The position numbers were made by a program, and so were the translations under genes. From contig GL890595.1 in assembly GCA_000209465.1 (NCBI GenBank), forward strand, positions 23,833 through 79,024: DNA of 55,192 nt. Direction: 5' to 3'. This stretch comes from Lachnospiraceae oral taxon 107 str. F0167. Lineage in GTDB: Bacteria > Bacillota > Clostridia > Lachnospirales > Lachnospiraceae. The notes under the pieces are model-generated. The model worked only from the letters and a program-made list of their open reading frames with translations, did no database searches and had not been told where the DNA came from. The first letter of the stretch is position 1, and each line of letters starts with the position of its first letter. Positions 1 to 7,870 of the stretch are shown here, one piece after another.

Positions 1-247
1 AGGCACAGTTTTGATTTTCAAAACCGAACAAAGCAATATTTATTCTGCTGTTCTGCCAATATTTGGCAACATCCCTATCTTGCGAATGTACTTTTCCATC
101 TATCTTCATCATACTCTTGGTGGGAGTATCAATCAGAGAATCCTCATCCACGACATCCTTACCATCAAATAAGAGTACATTTACGATATCGGAAAAAACA
201 TCATTAAATTGTTCCAACATCTTCTGGGTTATATCTTTTTCTTGCAT
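1..247 (-). pseudogene. Rpn-family nuclease/transposase-like gene, 5' part only, frameshifted
   Basis: This is the N-terminal part of a gene almost identical to the complete reverse-strand gene at 743-1636. The start codon is the complement of 245-247, with an upstream GGAGC ribosome-binding site matching the other copy. The reading frame follows the intact copy for about 78 codons. One extra T lies in the run at 9-12 (TTTT, against TTT in the copy at 1391), so the intact ENQTVP becomes ENQNCA. The gene is probably broken there, but the left edge of the window hides the rest, so an unseen compensating change is possible. The Rpn family (PD-(D/E)XK nuclease fold) is linked to recombination and often occurs in multiple, partly decayed copies. 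Confidence 0.7.
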
Positions 248-480
248 ATCTTGCTCCTTTATTATACCAAAGAAATATTTTTGAATCCATGCTCAGGTGA
301 AACTTAAGAATATAAATCATAGAAAATTTAGAAAAAAGCCATGTGTTATTATTGTTAAATCCGTTTATATCTTTATTATACCAATTAAAAATCTTATTAC
401 AACACTAAGAAAAACTTCGGGGATTACTTTGCCATATCAAATAAATGTCAAGTGATAAATGTCTGTATGTGGAGTTTTTG
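1..480. repeat. Direct repeat, left copy (N-terminus of rpn-like gene plus upstream DNA)
   Basis: About 480 bases here match 1391-1865. Identity is near-complete over the coding part (1-247) and lower but clear in the upstream part, which ends with the shared string AAATGTCAAGTGATAAATGT in both copies. The repeat runs off the left edge. It duplicates the 5' end and promoter region of the Rpn-like gene. The higher divergence outside the coding part suggests an old duplication or ongoing gene conversion of the coding part. Confidence 0.85.
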
Positions 481-593
481 CAAGACTCTTTGGAGAAGAT
501 ATTAATGATATAGTTTTAGATGGCTTGAAATTTATATAGCAGGTATAAAATAAATGGGTGAGAAAATCATTAAATCAAATGATTTCTACACCC

Positions 594-719
594 GTTTATT
601 AATTCTAATATTCTATAAAATTTTTGATTGTACTATAAAACTTATTGTGTTTCTGTACCCATTATTAATTGCTAATATTTTATAAAATTATTGATTAGAT
701 TATAGAACTTATTTTGTTT
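594..719. repeat. Imperfect tandem repeat, two units of about 62-66 bp
   Basis: Two adjacent AT-rich units each begin near ATTAATT(G)CTAATATT and end near AACTTATT..GTTT, at roughly 595-653 and 661-719. They lie just 3' of the reverse-strand Rpn-like gene. With the promoter part of the left direct repeat they fill the gap between the two Rpn copies (248-742), where I see no credible gene. A weak palindrome (AAATCATT/AATGATTT) lies at about 554-575. Confidence 0.6.
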
Positions 720-742
720 GCAGGAAATAATATATTAGAAGC

Positions 743-1636
743 CTACTGCAATATCTTATATTCCTTCAACAACTTATGTCTATAGTTCTTATCAGTATTG
801 GCTCTGTGAAGTTTATCGATATTGCCTTCGTTTAATAGCAGCTCATTAAGCTTACTGACCATATCGGCACCTTCCTGTCTGCCTTGTTTCAACCCCTTTT
901 CCAAACCTTTTTCAATACCTCTATTTTCGATAATATCAAGAACTTCACACATATATCTAGCCTCCTTTTCATTAGCTTCATTTATTGAATCTTCAAATCT
1001 TTTATCCCCTGTCATAACGGACATAAGGGTTAGCAGTTCATCTATATGCTTTATAATATAATCTTTTGGACTATATGAGTTATTTGTTCGTATCTGATGT
1101 AGATAGTCAACCAGTATTCTGAAATCGCTTTTAAATAATGTTATCTTTTCTTCATCCAGATATGCTATCTCAAAAAGATTGATTTTATAATCATTTACAA
1201 AAGGTCTTAGTCTTTCATCAACTTCAACAATATCCAGTATATTAATCGGATAGTTCCATCTTTTTTTATATCCCAGATATAGTACCAAGGTAATTACAGG
1301 ATATTTAGTTTTATATCTGTATCGTTTCTTAGTTTGTCTGCCATACTCTATACCGTCATAGCTGATTACTCTTAAAGGCATCAACTTATCAGGCACAGTT
1401 TGATTTTCAAGACCGAACAAAGCAATATTTATTCTGCTGTTCTGCCAATATTTGGCAACATCCTTATCCTGCGAATGTACTTTTCCATCTATCTTCATCA
1501 TACTCTTTGTGGGAGTATCAATCAGAGAATCCTCCTCCACGACATCCTTACCATCAAATAAGAGTACATTTACGATATCGGAAAAAACATCATTAAATTG
1601 TTCCAATATCTTTTGGGTTATATCTTTTTCTTGCAT
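743..1636 (-). CDS. Rpn family recombination-promoting nuclease / putative transposase
   Basis: A 297-residue protein of the Rpn (PD-(D/E)XK nuclease) family. The N-terminal region carries DVFSDIVNVLLFDG, and residues ~90-140 carry the family pattern RVISYDGIEYGRQ, a basic Y/K/R stretch and PVITLVLYLGYKK. The C-terminus ends in the lysine- and glutamate-rich GIEKGLEKGLKQGRQEG helix typical of these proteins. Rpn proteins are DNA endonucleases that promote RecA-independent recombination in E. coli; some families act in phage defence. The start has a GGAGC site 6-8 bases upstream. There are no terminal inverted repeats or target duplications, so it is not an insertion sequence. The 5' part is duplicated at 1-247. 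Confidence 0.8.
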   Translation of the reverse strand: MQEKDITQKILEQFNDVFSDIVNVLLFDGKDVVEEDSLIDTPTKSMMKIDGKVHSQDKDVAKYWQNSRINIALFGLENQTVPDKLMPLRVISYDGIEYGRQTKKRYRYKTKYPVITLVLYLGYKKRWNYPINILDIVEVDERLRPFVNDYKINLFEIAYLDEEKITLFKSDFRILVDYLHQIRTNNSYSPKDYIIKHIDELLTLMSVMTGDKRFEDSINEANEKEARYMCEVLDIIENRGIEKGLEKGLKQGRQEGADMVSKLNELLLNEGNIDKLHRANTDKNYRHKLLKEYKILQ

Positions 1637-1865
1637 ATCTTGCTCCTTTATTATATCAAAGAAATATTTTTGAATCCATGTTCAGGTGAAACTTAAGAAT
1701 ATAAAATATAGAAAATTTAGAAAAACCATATAGAATCATCGTTAAATCCACTTATATATGTATTATATCAATTATAAAATTTATTACAATACCGGAAGTA
1801 ATTCGGGTAATATTTGAGACATTAAATAAATGTCAAGTGATAAATGTTTGTAGAAGGTGTTTTTA
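1391..1865. repeat. Direct repeat, right copy (rpn 5' part and upstream region)
   Basis: Partner of 1-480. It covers the first ~82 codons of the intact Rpn-like gene and about 230 bases of upstream DNA up to the next gene. The right copy keeps the TTT run that leaves the frame open. Confidence 0.85.
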
Positions 1866-1920
1866 AAGGACAGCTTATGTAGTAAATTAAAACCGGTAAA
1901 GATCTTAGGAGGAATAATAA

Positions 1921-2112
1921 ATGTCTAAACATAAATGTCCGGTATGCGAACAGTATGAATTTGAAAGCGAGGGTTCTTTTGATTATTGTGATGTATGTGG
2001 TTGGCAGGATGATATGATACAAGAAGTGAATCCCGATGAAAAATATTGTGCAAATCAAATGAGTTTAAATGAAGCAAGAGAGGCTTATAAAAAGGGGGAA
2101 AAGATTGAGTAG
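1921..2112 (+). CDS. CPCC family cysteine-rich protein
   Basis: A 63-residue protein with a CPVC...CDVCGW pair of zinc-ribbon knuckles (C6, C9, C23, C26), followed by the family ending NQMSLNEAREAYKK. This is the CPCC domain layout, a small cysteine-rich family often found beside toxin/immunity and other accessory genes. Zinc binding is inferred from the cysteine spacing; no function is established. It starts at ATG 1921 after a strong AGGAGG at 1909-1914. The next 205 bases hold no gene that I can support, but they contain a degenerate copy of a sequence seen again near 3341 (shared AATTGACCGTAT at about 2158). Confidence 0.8.
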   Translation: MSKHKCPVCEQYEFESEGSFDYCDVCGWQDDMIQEVNPDEKYCANQMSLNEAREAYKKGEKIE

Positions 2113-2317
2113 ATAAGATTTTAGGATTAATTATATTTGCAGTTTAGAAAGAAAAGAAATTGACCGTATGTCCGGTATTAAAAGGCTTACGGAGGTTAGT
2201 TATAGTAATATGTCGATTCTGCAATCATTAAATTTCAAATACAAACAATATAGAATTAAGTGCAGAAACTATATTGACACTTTTTGAAAAAATATTAATA
2301 ATAATGGAAGGGGAAAA

Positions 2318-2602
2318 ATGAAAGAAATTAAAAAAACAAAAGAGGAACGGATGAAAGAACTTTGTGTTGATGATGAAGGAAGTATTGTAGGTGAAGAAGA
2401 CTTAGAAATTCCGGTGGAAGAATTATTAGAAGCTGAAGAAAATAAATCTAAAACCTTTAGTTATAAACAGCGAGAATTTGATGAGTTTGAAAATTTAGAA
2501 CTTCCGGAAATATCAAGTTTTAAGGAACTCAAGGAATATATAGACAAATTACCAAAGGATAAAAAATTTAGTATAAGCTTCTGTTTAAAAATTAAAGAGT
2601 AG
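2318..2602 (+). CDS. Hypothetical acidic small protein
   Basis: A 94-residue protein that I do not recognise. It begins with a lysine-rich stretch, then is strongly acidic (residues ~15-60, many Glu and Asp), and ends with a more structured segment, FKELKEYIDKLPKDKK. It has no signal peptide or membrane helix. A GGAAGGGG site lies 5-12 bases before the ATG. Its place between a CPCC protein and another orphan suggests a patch of accessory genes, possibly antitoxin or immunity proteins, but nothing in the sequence proves this. Confidence 0.5.
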   Translation: MKEIKKTKEERMKELCVDDEGSIVGEEDLEIPVEELLEAEENKSKTFSYKQREFDEFENLELPEISSFKELKEYIDKLPKDKKFSISFCLKIKE

Positions 2603-2705
2603 ATAATGGCTACTTAAGAAAAAATTCGGATTACTTCTTAAAGACAAGAATAGTCAATTAAGAATCGTTTTCTAAATATATTTTTGAAAACAAAGAGGAG
2701 GGCAT

Positions 2706-3047
2706 ATGTATAAAGTATTATTACAACTTGATGAAGATGGTATAAACAAAGATAGCAACTATAATCTAAAAGATATTTACAATGAGATAGATAATTTCTA
2801 TAAAAAACCCGGATGCTATCTTCTCAATAAAACTAATGATAGATATTTCTATACTATTGATAATTTTGAAGAAGCTCCGGCAAGGTTAGGTGTTCCTAGT
2901 TTGAAAATACGCAAAATGCCTTGGTTTAAGTATATGAAAGAGTTTTGGCTTATACATAAATCGCCATATAACAGCAATATGTTAATATATGAAGATATGA
3001 TAAATATAGGTGAATTTAGAGAGGAACCTATAACAGATGGAGTCTAA
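2706..3047 (+). CDS. Hypothetical protein
   Basis: A 113-residue protein that I do not recognise. It has no signal peptide or membrane helix and is rich in Tyr, Asn and Asp. A central segment (FYTIDNFEEAPARLGVP) and a C-terminal aromatic segment (MPWFKYMKEFWLIHKS) look like a folded soluble domain. The start is well supported: AGGAGGG lies 6 bases before ATG 2706. It stands alone, in the same direction as the two preceding small genes. Confidence 0.55.
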   Translation: MYKVLLQLDEDGINKDSNYNLKDIYNEIDNFYKKPGCYLLNKTNDRYFYTIDNFEEAPARLGVPSLKIRKMPWFKYMKEFWLIHKSPYNSNMLIYEDMINIGEFREEPITDGV

Positions 3048-3516
3048 TACTATTGGGTTATAAATTTTGATTTGAATACAAATTTAATGAGATACTTTAA
3101 CTTATCTGCATATTATCTAAATCTAAGTGTACACTTAGTATAACATTGGTACATACCTTTAATGAACTAAATGCTAAGATCGAAATAACATTGTTTTTAA
3201 ATAAATGTTGTAAATAAAAGTATACTTTACAATACATTATTTTGTTTGAACGAAATTTGATTAATTTTGATTAATAAAGGAACAACTTGAAGAAGATGAA
3301 GATGATGATGAAAGCTAGAAAAAAGATAACATAACAAAGCAAGGAATTGACCGTATTCTCCTAAATAAAAGATTTATGGCGATAATGATCAATTCCTTTT
3401 TGAGTACAGCTTTGTATTGGTTAGGTAAGATACTATTTGCAATATAGGGGTGTAAGTTGCAGTGTCTCTTATATGCAAAGAAATAGCTGCTGATATAACC
3501 TGCCCACGCAATACCG
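3048..3516. other. Gene-free stretch with remnants
   Basis: I see no complete gene in these 469 bases. One short open stretch (about 3271-3319) encodes an acidic tail, LIKEQLEEDEDDDES, ending in TAG, and could be the decayed 3' end of a gene. A perfect 10-bp inverted repeat follows at 3341-3398. The part next to the reverse-strand regulator gene (3430-3516) shows no clear terminator. Confidence 0.4.
3341..3401 (+). terminator. Long-loop inverted repeat with T-run, possible terminator
   Basis: AAGGAATTGA (3341-3350) and TCAATTCCTT (3389-3398) are perfectly complementary, with a 38-base loop, and the right arm runs into a T-run. The loop is unusually long for an intrinsic terminator. The left arm and the following bases resemble 2157-2193, so it may instead be a mobile or decayed repeat. 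Confidence 0.35.
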
Positions 3517-4191
3517 TCACCTACTTAATATATCCTCCAACGCATCAGTATCCAGTATTTTGATTACGGGGGGATTATAAAAAATAATTTTATCGGCTTC
3601 CATGCGGCTTAATTCTCTGTGAAGAGATGTTCTGGATACATTCATAAGCATTGCCCATTTTGAAATGCTGTCAGGAATTGTGACAGTATCTTTACCTGAT
3701 TGACAGGACTGCATTAAAAGCCAGAATGCCGCTTTTTGTGCGATGCCTCCATAGGAGAGCAGCTCAAGTCTTTGTTGAAGCATATAAGTTGCAGTGGAAA
3801 TTTCGGTGGTGAAATTTTGTAATATGCATAGATTTAATTGCATAAGCTTTAAAAGTTCATCTCTATGTAAGAGCATTATCTTTGCAGGCTCAATTGCAAC
3901 TATATCACAGGGATATTTTCGGCTTTTGGAAAAAACGGCGGCAGGTCCTATAATATCTCCGGGATTTCGTACAGAAACATCCACCTGCCTGCCGTTTGGA
4001 AAATTCTTCCTTGCCTCTACGCGACCTTCTAAAATAATCCCTATACGATTGGCGGTATCCATAAAATTAAACACGGTATTTCCTTTGTCATAGTATTTAA
4101 CAGTGGGGGAAATAATTCCAAGGATATCTGAAATTTCATCTTCTCCCAAACCCTTAAATAATGAACTGTTTTGAAGAATTGAATAATACAT
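3517..4191 (-). CDS. Crp/Fnr family transcriptional regulator
   Basis: A 224-residue regulator. Residues ~10-115 form a cyclic-nucleotide-binding-type beta barrel (GIILEGRVEARKNFPNGRQ, then NPGDIIGPAAVF). A dimer helix follows at ~115-145, and a winged helix-turn-helix at ~150-220 (SISKWAMLMNVSRTSLHREL). There is no N-terminal Fnr-type cysteine cluster, so direct FeS sensing as in E. coli Fnr is unlikely; the effector is unknown. It diverges from the DUF2249-cupin-flavodiiron operon. A symmetrical site at 4231-4256 lies between the two, so it probably controls that operon in response to oxidative or nitrosative stress, and itself. A reverse-strand -10 (TATAAT, complement of 4221-4226) lies next to that palindrome. 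Confidence 0.88.
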   Translation of the reverse strand: MYYSILQNSSLFKGLGEDEISDILGIISPTVKYYDKGNTVFNFMDTANRIGIILEGRVEARKNFPNGRQVDVSVRNPGDIIGPAAVFSKSRKYPCDIVAIEPAKIMLLHRDELLKLMQLNLCILQNFTTEISTATYMLQQRLELLSYGGIAQKAAFWLLMQSCQSGKDTVTIPDSISKWAMLMNVSRTSLHRELSRMEADKIIFYNPPVIKILDTDALEDILSR

Positions 4192-4230
4192 ATTGTCTCC
4201 ATAGTTTTTTTGTTGTTTTTATTATACATG

Positions 4231-4256
4231 AAATCTGTATCCGGGAATACAGATTT
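4231..4256. promoter_or_regulatory. Predicted Crp/Fnr-type operator, perfect palindrome
   Basis: AAATCTGTAT (4231-4240) and ATACAGATTT (4247-4256) are exact reverse complements with a 6-base spacer. The site sits between divergent promoters. Its centre (4243.5) is about 41.5 bases upstream of the start site predicted from the forward -10 at 4273-4278, which is the spacing of a class II Crp/Fnr activator. For the reverse gene it covers the -35 region, which would suit self-repression. Confidence 0.75.
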
Positions 4257-4272
4257 TTTGATATTATAGGAG

Positions 4273-4278
4273 TATAAT
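4273..4278 (+). promoter_or_regulatory. -10 element (TATAAT) of the flavodiiron operon
   Basis: A consensus TATAAT lies 26 bases before the first ATG of the operon. No consensus -35 is found at 16-18 bases upstream; that position is occupied by the right arm of the palindrome, consistent with an activator-dependent promoter. Confidence 0.6.
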
Positions 4279-4304
4279 AAAGACAAAATAAAGGAGGTCA
4301 AGAT

Positions 4305-4988
4305 ATGAGCGTTACAAATTGGAAAGATAAAGTTTCAAGTTTTAAGCAAATTGATGTAAGAGGAATTCAAGGCAATTTCTTTTTGGGATTAAAAAAGCAG
4401 GCTATGGATGTAGCGGCAGGCGAGGGAATAACAGTTATTCAGTCCTTTGATCCCATACCTCTTTATGAAGTAATGGAGGGGTTGGGTTTTGAATATTATA
4501 CGGAGAAAAAAGCCGAAGGTGAGTACCATGCTTATTTTTACCGAGTGGAGGTAAAGCAGGAAGAAAAGGATATTCCTATGCGTCCGGCAGCACTTACAAA
4601 TATGCCTTTGATTGATGAAAAATTAGGGGATATAGCTGTAAGTTTCTGGGATTTGACATGGAATGATGAGCATAGATATCTGCCGTATGAAACAAGACTC
4701 TTATTGTCATTGACCAATGCAGTGGGAGCAGGCAGAATGCGTCAGGCAACAAGAGAACTTGTAAAGGCATATATTCACGGGCTTGACAGTGCGGCATTTG
4801 ATGATGTTTTTGAACTTCTTGTATGGAATCAGGGAATAGGTTATTTTAGTTCGGAGATAGGTCCTTCCACACTTTTTGCGGCATATAAGACTATAAAAAA
4901 TATGGAAAAGCAAAACAAAGCAAGGGGCGAGATTTGTGAAACATTAAAGGAAAAATTCGGAGAGAAGAATCCGGATGTAAAGGTGTGA
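4305..4988 (+). CDS. DUF2249 domain protein with C-terminal AhpD/CMD-like helical domain
   Basis: A 227-residue protein. Residues ~12-82 match the DUF2249 pattern (IDVRGIQGN, then GEGITVIQSFDPIPLYEVM and a GFEYY turn). Residues ~110-215 look like an AhpD/carboxymuconolactone-decarboxylase helical bundle (LPYETRLLLSLTNAVGAGRM, then LLVWNQGIGYF) but lack the usual redox CxxC, so peroxidase activity is doubtful. DUF2249 proteins are often found with haem, NO or electron-transfer genes. It is the first gene of the operon, with a strong AAAGGAGGT site, and the cupin gene follows after 3 bases. Function is inferred from context: redox or nitrosative stress. Confidence 0.7.
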   Translation: MSVTNWKDKVSSFKQIDVRGIQGNFFLGLKKQAMDVAAGEGITVIQSFDPIPLYEVMEGLGFEYYTEKKAEGEYHAYFYRVEVKQEEKDIPMRPAALTNMPLIDEKLGDIAVSFWDLTWNDEHRYLPYETRLLLSLTNAVGAGRMRQATRELVKAYIHGLDSAAFDDVFELLVWNQGIGYFSSEIGPSTLFAAYKTIKNMEKQNKARGEICETLKEKFGEKNPDVKV

Positions 4989-4991
4989 TAT

Positions 4992-5645
4992 ATGAAAGAA
5001 AAAGTGGGTGAAGTATTTTCTATAGCGAGGGATAATGAACCTGTTGCCGGTTGTACTGTTTCAAAGGCTGTATATGAGGGAGCAAATGATATAATATATT
5101 TTTCTTTGGCAGAGAATACGGATATAAGTGCCGAAATATATCCCTACCATAAGCTGCTTATAGTGGCTGAGGGAAGGATGAGTGTTTATGGTGATAAGGG
5201 TTTTATAAGAGAGCTTGAAACAGGAGACTGTATTATAACAATGACAGATACACCTGTGGGAATGAAAACAAATAATGGAGCCGTGTATACGGAAATATCA
5301 ATAAGGAGAGAAGATATTATGAATAACAGTGTTAAAGCGGGAGAAGTTTTTAAATTAGCGGATTTAGTACCATATGCGGATGGAAAGATTGTAAATATGG
5401 ATGTGGTTCATAATGATAAGATGAAATTTATTGTTATGGCATTTGATGAGGGTGCGGCACTTTCAGAACATGCAGCACCGGGGGAGGCAATCGTTTTTGC
5501 CCTTGACGGCGAGGGAGTAATAGGTTATGAGGGAAAGGAGCATGTTATAAAAGCAGGTGAAAACTTCCATTTTGCAAAGGCGGGACTTCACTCGGTAAGA
5601 GCAACAAAGAAATTTAAAATGGCATTATTACTTACACTTGAATAA
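4992..5645 (+). CDS. Double-cupin domain protein
   Basis: A 217-residue protein with two cupin barrels, ~1-105 and ~112-217. The second has the clearer motif: LSEHAAPGEAIVFALDGEG, then AGENFHFAKAGLHSV, giving two histidines and a glutamate for a metal site. The first retains the fold (YPYHKLLIVAEG) with a poorer metal set. It probably binds a metal or small molecule; the substrate is unknown. It lies between the DUF2249 gene (3 bases upstream) and the flavodiiron gene (18 bases to its preferred start), so it belongs to the same stress operon. Confidence 0.8.
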   Translation: MKEKVGEVFSIARDNEPVAGCTVSKAVYEGANDIIYFSLAENTDISAEIYPYHKLLIVAEGRMSVYGDKGFIRELETGDCIITMTDTPVGMKTNNGAVYTEISIRREDIMNNSVKAGEVFKLADLVPYADGKIVNMDVVHNDKMKFIVMAFDEGAALSEHAAPGEAIVFALDGEGVIGYEGKEHVIKAGENFHFAKAGLHSVRATKKFKMALLLTLE

Positions 5646-5663
5646 AAGAAAGTGGGTGACCAC

Positions 5664-6848
5664 ATGAGAAAAAAAGTAAGGGGAAATGTAAGCTGGGTAG
5701 GATATATTGATTGGGAACTGGAGAGTTTTCATGGCGATGATTATTCCATAAAAAACGGTTCCAGTCAAAATGCCTATCTTATAGAGGAAGAAAAAACAGT
5801 ATTAATTGACACTATATGGACACCTCATAGATTTGACTTTGTAGAGAATCTAAAAAAGGAAATAGATTTAAATAAGATAGATTTTATAGTTGCCAATCAT
5901 GGAGAATGTGATCATTCAGGTTCCCTTACCGCACTTATGGAGGAGATACCTGATACTCCGATTTATTGTACCGCAGCAGCTGTAAAAAGTATTGAAGGTC
6001 AGTACGGAAAGCGTGGCTGGAACTTTAATGTGGTAAAGACCGGAGACAGTTTGGATATAGGAAACGGTAAAAAGCTTGTATTTGTAGAAATGCGTATGCT
6101 CCACTGGCCGGACAGTATGGCGACATATATGACAGGAGACAATATTTTATTTTCAAATGATGCCTTCGGACAGCATTATGCAGTGGAGGAATTGTTTAAT
6201 GACAAGGCGGATCAGTGTCTTTTGTGGAAGGAGGCAATGAAGTATTTTGCAAATATATTGACTCCTTTTGCTCCTATACTTACCAAAAAGCTGGAGGAAA
6301 TCACAGGTTTTAATCTGCCGATAGATATGATTGCACCTTCGCATGGTGCAATATGGAGAGAAGATCCGCTGAAAATAGTTAAAAAATATGGGGAATGGGC
6401 GGCTAACTATCAGGAAGATCAGATAACCATAGCGTATGATACAATGTGGGAAGGAACTACAAAGATTGCGCATAAAATAGCTGAAGAAATTCATGCTAAG
6501 AGTCCCGATACTGTAGTAAAGGTATTTAATATCTCAAAATCGGATAAGAATGAGGTTATGACTGAAATCTTTAAGTCAAAGGCAATTGCGGTGGGTTCTC
6601 CTACAGTCGGAAACAGCATATTAAGCAGTGTGGCAGGCTGGATGGAATTTTTAAAACAGCTTAAGTTTAAAAATAAAAAAGCGGCTGCTTTCGGCTGCTA
6701 TGGATGGTCGGGAGAGTCTGTAAAGATACTTAAAGAGCAGCTTGAAGGAGCCGGATTTAAAGTGGCTGAAGAAAATATAAAAGTTTTATGGAATCCGAAG
6801 GAGGAAGATTTAAAAAAGGTACCGGAACTGGTTGAAAGTTTATTATAG
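5664..6848 (+). CDS. FprA family A-type flavoprotein (flavodiiron protein)
   Basis: A 394-residue flavodiiron protein that reduces O2 to water and/or NO to N2O, protecting anaerobes. The N-terminal metallo-beta-lactamase-like domain carries the diiron ligands: NHGECDHSGS (HxExD-H), a downstream E/D set near SNDAFGQHY, and the last histidine in PSHGAIWR. The C-terminal ~145 residues are a flavodoxin domain with an FMN loop (AYDTMWEGTTK) and the AFGCYGWSGE segment. No rubredoxin domain is fused. I prefer ATG 5664, with GGTGA 4 bases upstream, over the in-frame GTG at 5652. It is the last gene of the operon and is followed by a terminator. Confidence 0.92.
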   Translation: MRKKVRGNVSWVGYIDWELESFHGDDYSIKNGSSQNAYLIEEEKTVLIDTIWTPHRFDFVENLKKEIDLNKIDFIVANHGECDHSGSLTALMEEIPDTPIYCTAAAVKSIEGQYGKRGWNFNVVKTGDSLDIGNGKKLVFVEMRMLHWPDSMATYMTGDNILFSNDAFGQHYAVEELFNDKADQCLLWKEAMKYFANILTPFAPILTKKLEEITGFNLPIDMIAPSHGAIWREDPLKIVKKYGEWAANYQEDQITIAYDTMWEGTTKIAHKIAEEIHAKSPDTVVKVFNISKSDKNEVMTEIFKSKAIAVGSPTVGNSILSSVAGWMEFLKQLKFKNKKAAAFGCYGWSGESVKILKEQLEGAGFKVAEENIKVLWNPKEEDLKKVPELVESLL

Positions 6849-6907
6849 TATAAAGGAAATCTAAAGCGTCAGTAACCGAATATATTGAAAGGTTAAAATT
6901 TATTAAA

Positions 6908-6945
6908 GAATCGGGTAGGGGATATCTCTACTCGATTTTTGTTGT
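6908..6945 (+). terminator. Rho-independent terminator after the flavodiiron operon
   Basis: Stem ATCGGGTAG/CTACTCGAT (one G-U pair) followed by TTTTTG, about 60 bases after the flavodiiron stop. The next ~160 bases to the following gene show no feature beyond a plausible AT-rich promoter region. Confidence 0.8.
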
Positions 6946-7109
6946 AAAATCATAAAAAAAATTAAAATATTCCGAAGGTATTTTTAATGTACAGCTTATA
7001 TAATATATTGGTTTCATATAAAAGAGTTGCTTAAGATATATTCAAAAGTCTGTGAGTAAAGGCAAAGATTCTATGTAATAAATACAATGATTTAAGAAAG
7101 GGAAAGCAA

Positions 7110-7670
7110 ATGAAGCCGATATACACATTATTTGCGGGAGTAAACGGAGCCGGAAAAACCACATTATTTAATATGCAGGATAAAGATTTGGGGGTAAGAG
7201 TTAATTCTGATGAGATAGTAGTTGCAAACGGGGGTGATTGGAGAAATCCGTCCGACCAGGCAAGAGCTATGAAGGAAGCGGTGAAACTTATCAAAAAATG
7301 TATAAATGATCAATGTGATTTTAATCAGGAGACCACATTGACAGGAAAAAGCATTATAAATAATATAATAAAAGCAGGGGAAAAAGGCTTTAAAATAAAG
7401 ATGAATTATATAGGACTTGATAATGCAGGTATAGCGGTTGAAAGAGTAAATATAAGAGTGTCAAATGGCGGACATGGCATAGCCAAGGAAGATATATTGC
7501 GAAGATATGATAACTCACTTATAAATTTAAAGGAGATTATACCTCTGGTGGATGAATTGACTATATATGATAATACAAAAGATTTACATGTAGTTGCAAA
7601 AATTTCAGGAGATAAAAAAGAGATAGTAGATGCAAACTGTGTATGGCTAAAACAAATATTTCAAATTTAA
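7110..7670 (+). CDS. Zeta-toxin-like P-loop kinase
   Basis: A 186-residue P-loop protein of the zeta-toxin/predicted ABC-type ATPase group. The Walker A is GVNGAGKT (residues 10-17), followed by VNSDEI (Asp-Glu, substrate side), NQETTLTGKS, and a lid-like RVSNGGHGIAKEDILRRYD with conserved arginines. Zeta toxins phosphorylate UDP-N-acetylglucosamine, but many chromosomal relatives are not toxins and their substrate is unknown. No epsilon-like antitoxin gene lies beside it. The start is supported by GAAAGGG 7 bases upstream. It is a single-gene unit with a terminator after it. Confidence 0.78.
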   Translation: MKPIYTLFAGVNGAGKTTLFNMQDKDLGVRVNSDEIVVANGGDWRNPSDQARAMKEAVKLIKKCINDQCDFNQETTLTGKSIINNIIKAGEKGFKIKMNYIGLDNAGIAVERVNIRVSNGGHGIAKEDILRRYDNSLINLKEIIPLVDELTIYDNTKDLHVVAKISGDKKEIVDANCVWLKQIFQI

Positions 7671-7735
7671 TATATGATCTTAGCCGACAAAAGACTTTGT
7701 TAAGAAATAACATTTGTCAGACAAATATAGAATAT

Positions 7736-7767
7736 TAAAAAAGCGGGAAATAACCTGCTTTTTTTAA
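7736..7767 (+). terminator. Rho-independent terminator
   Basis: AAAAGCGGG/CCTGCTTTT stem (one G-U pair) with a T-run, after the zeta-toxin-like gene and before the tetrapyrrole operon. Confidence 0.8.
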
Positions 7768-7870
7768 TGAACATTTTATTGTCTGATTATATTTTAGATA
7801 ATATTTACTTTATTATATGTTATAATATTTGAAGAATTTTATTGGTGGATTTAAAGTGCAAGGAGGGCTT

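Noticed and set aside
743-1636. Insertion sequence around the Rpn-type gene
   Set aside because: The family is often labelled transposase, but there are no terminal inverted repeats or target duplications. The repeated flank is a direct repeat of the gene's own 5' end.
7110-7670. Toxin-antitoxin module based on the zeta-like kinase
   Set aside because: No epsilon-type or other small antitoxin gene lies on either side, and a terminator follows directly. It is more likely a solitary P-loop kinase.
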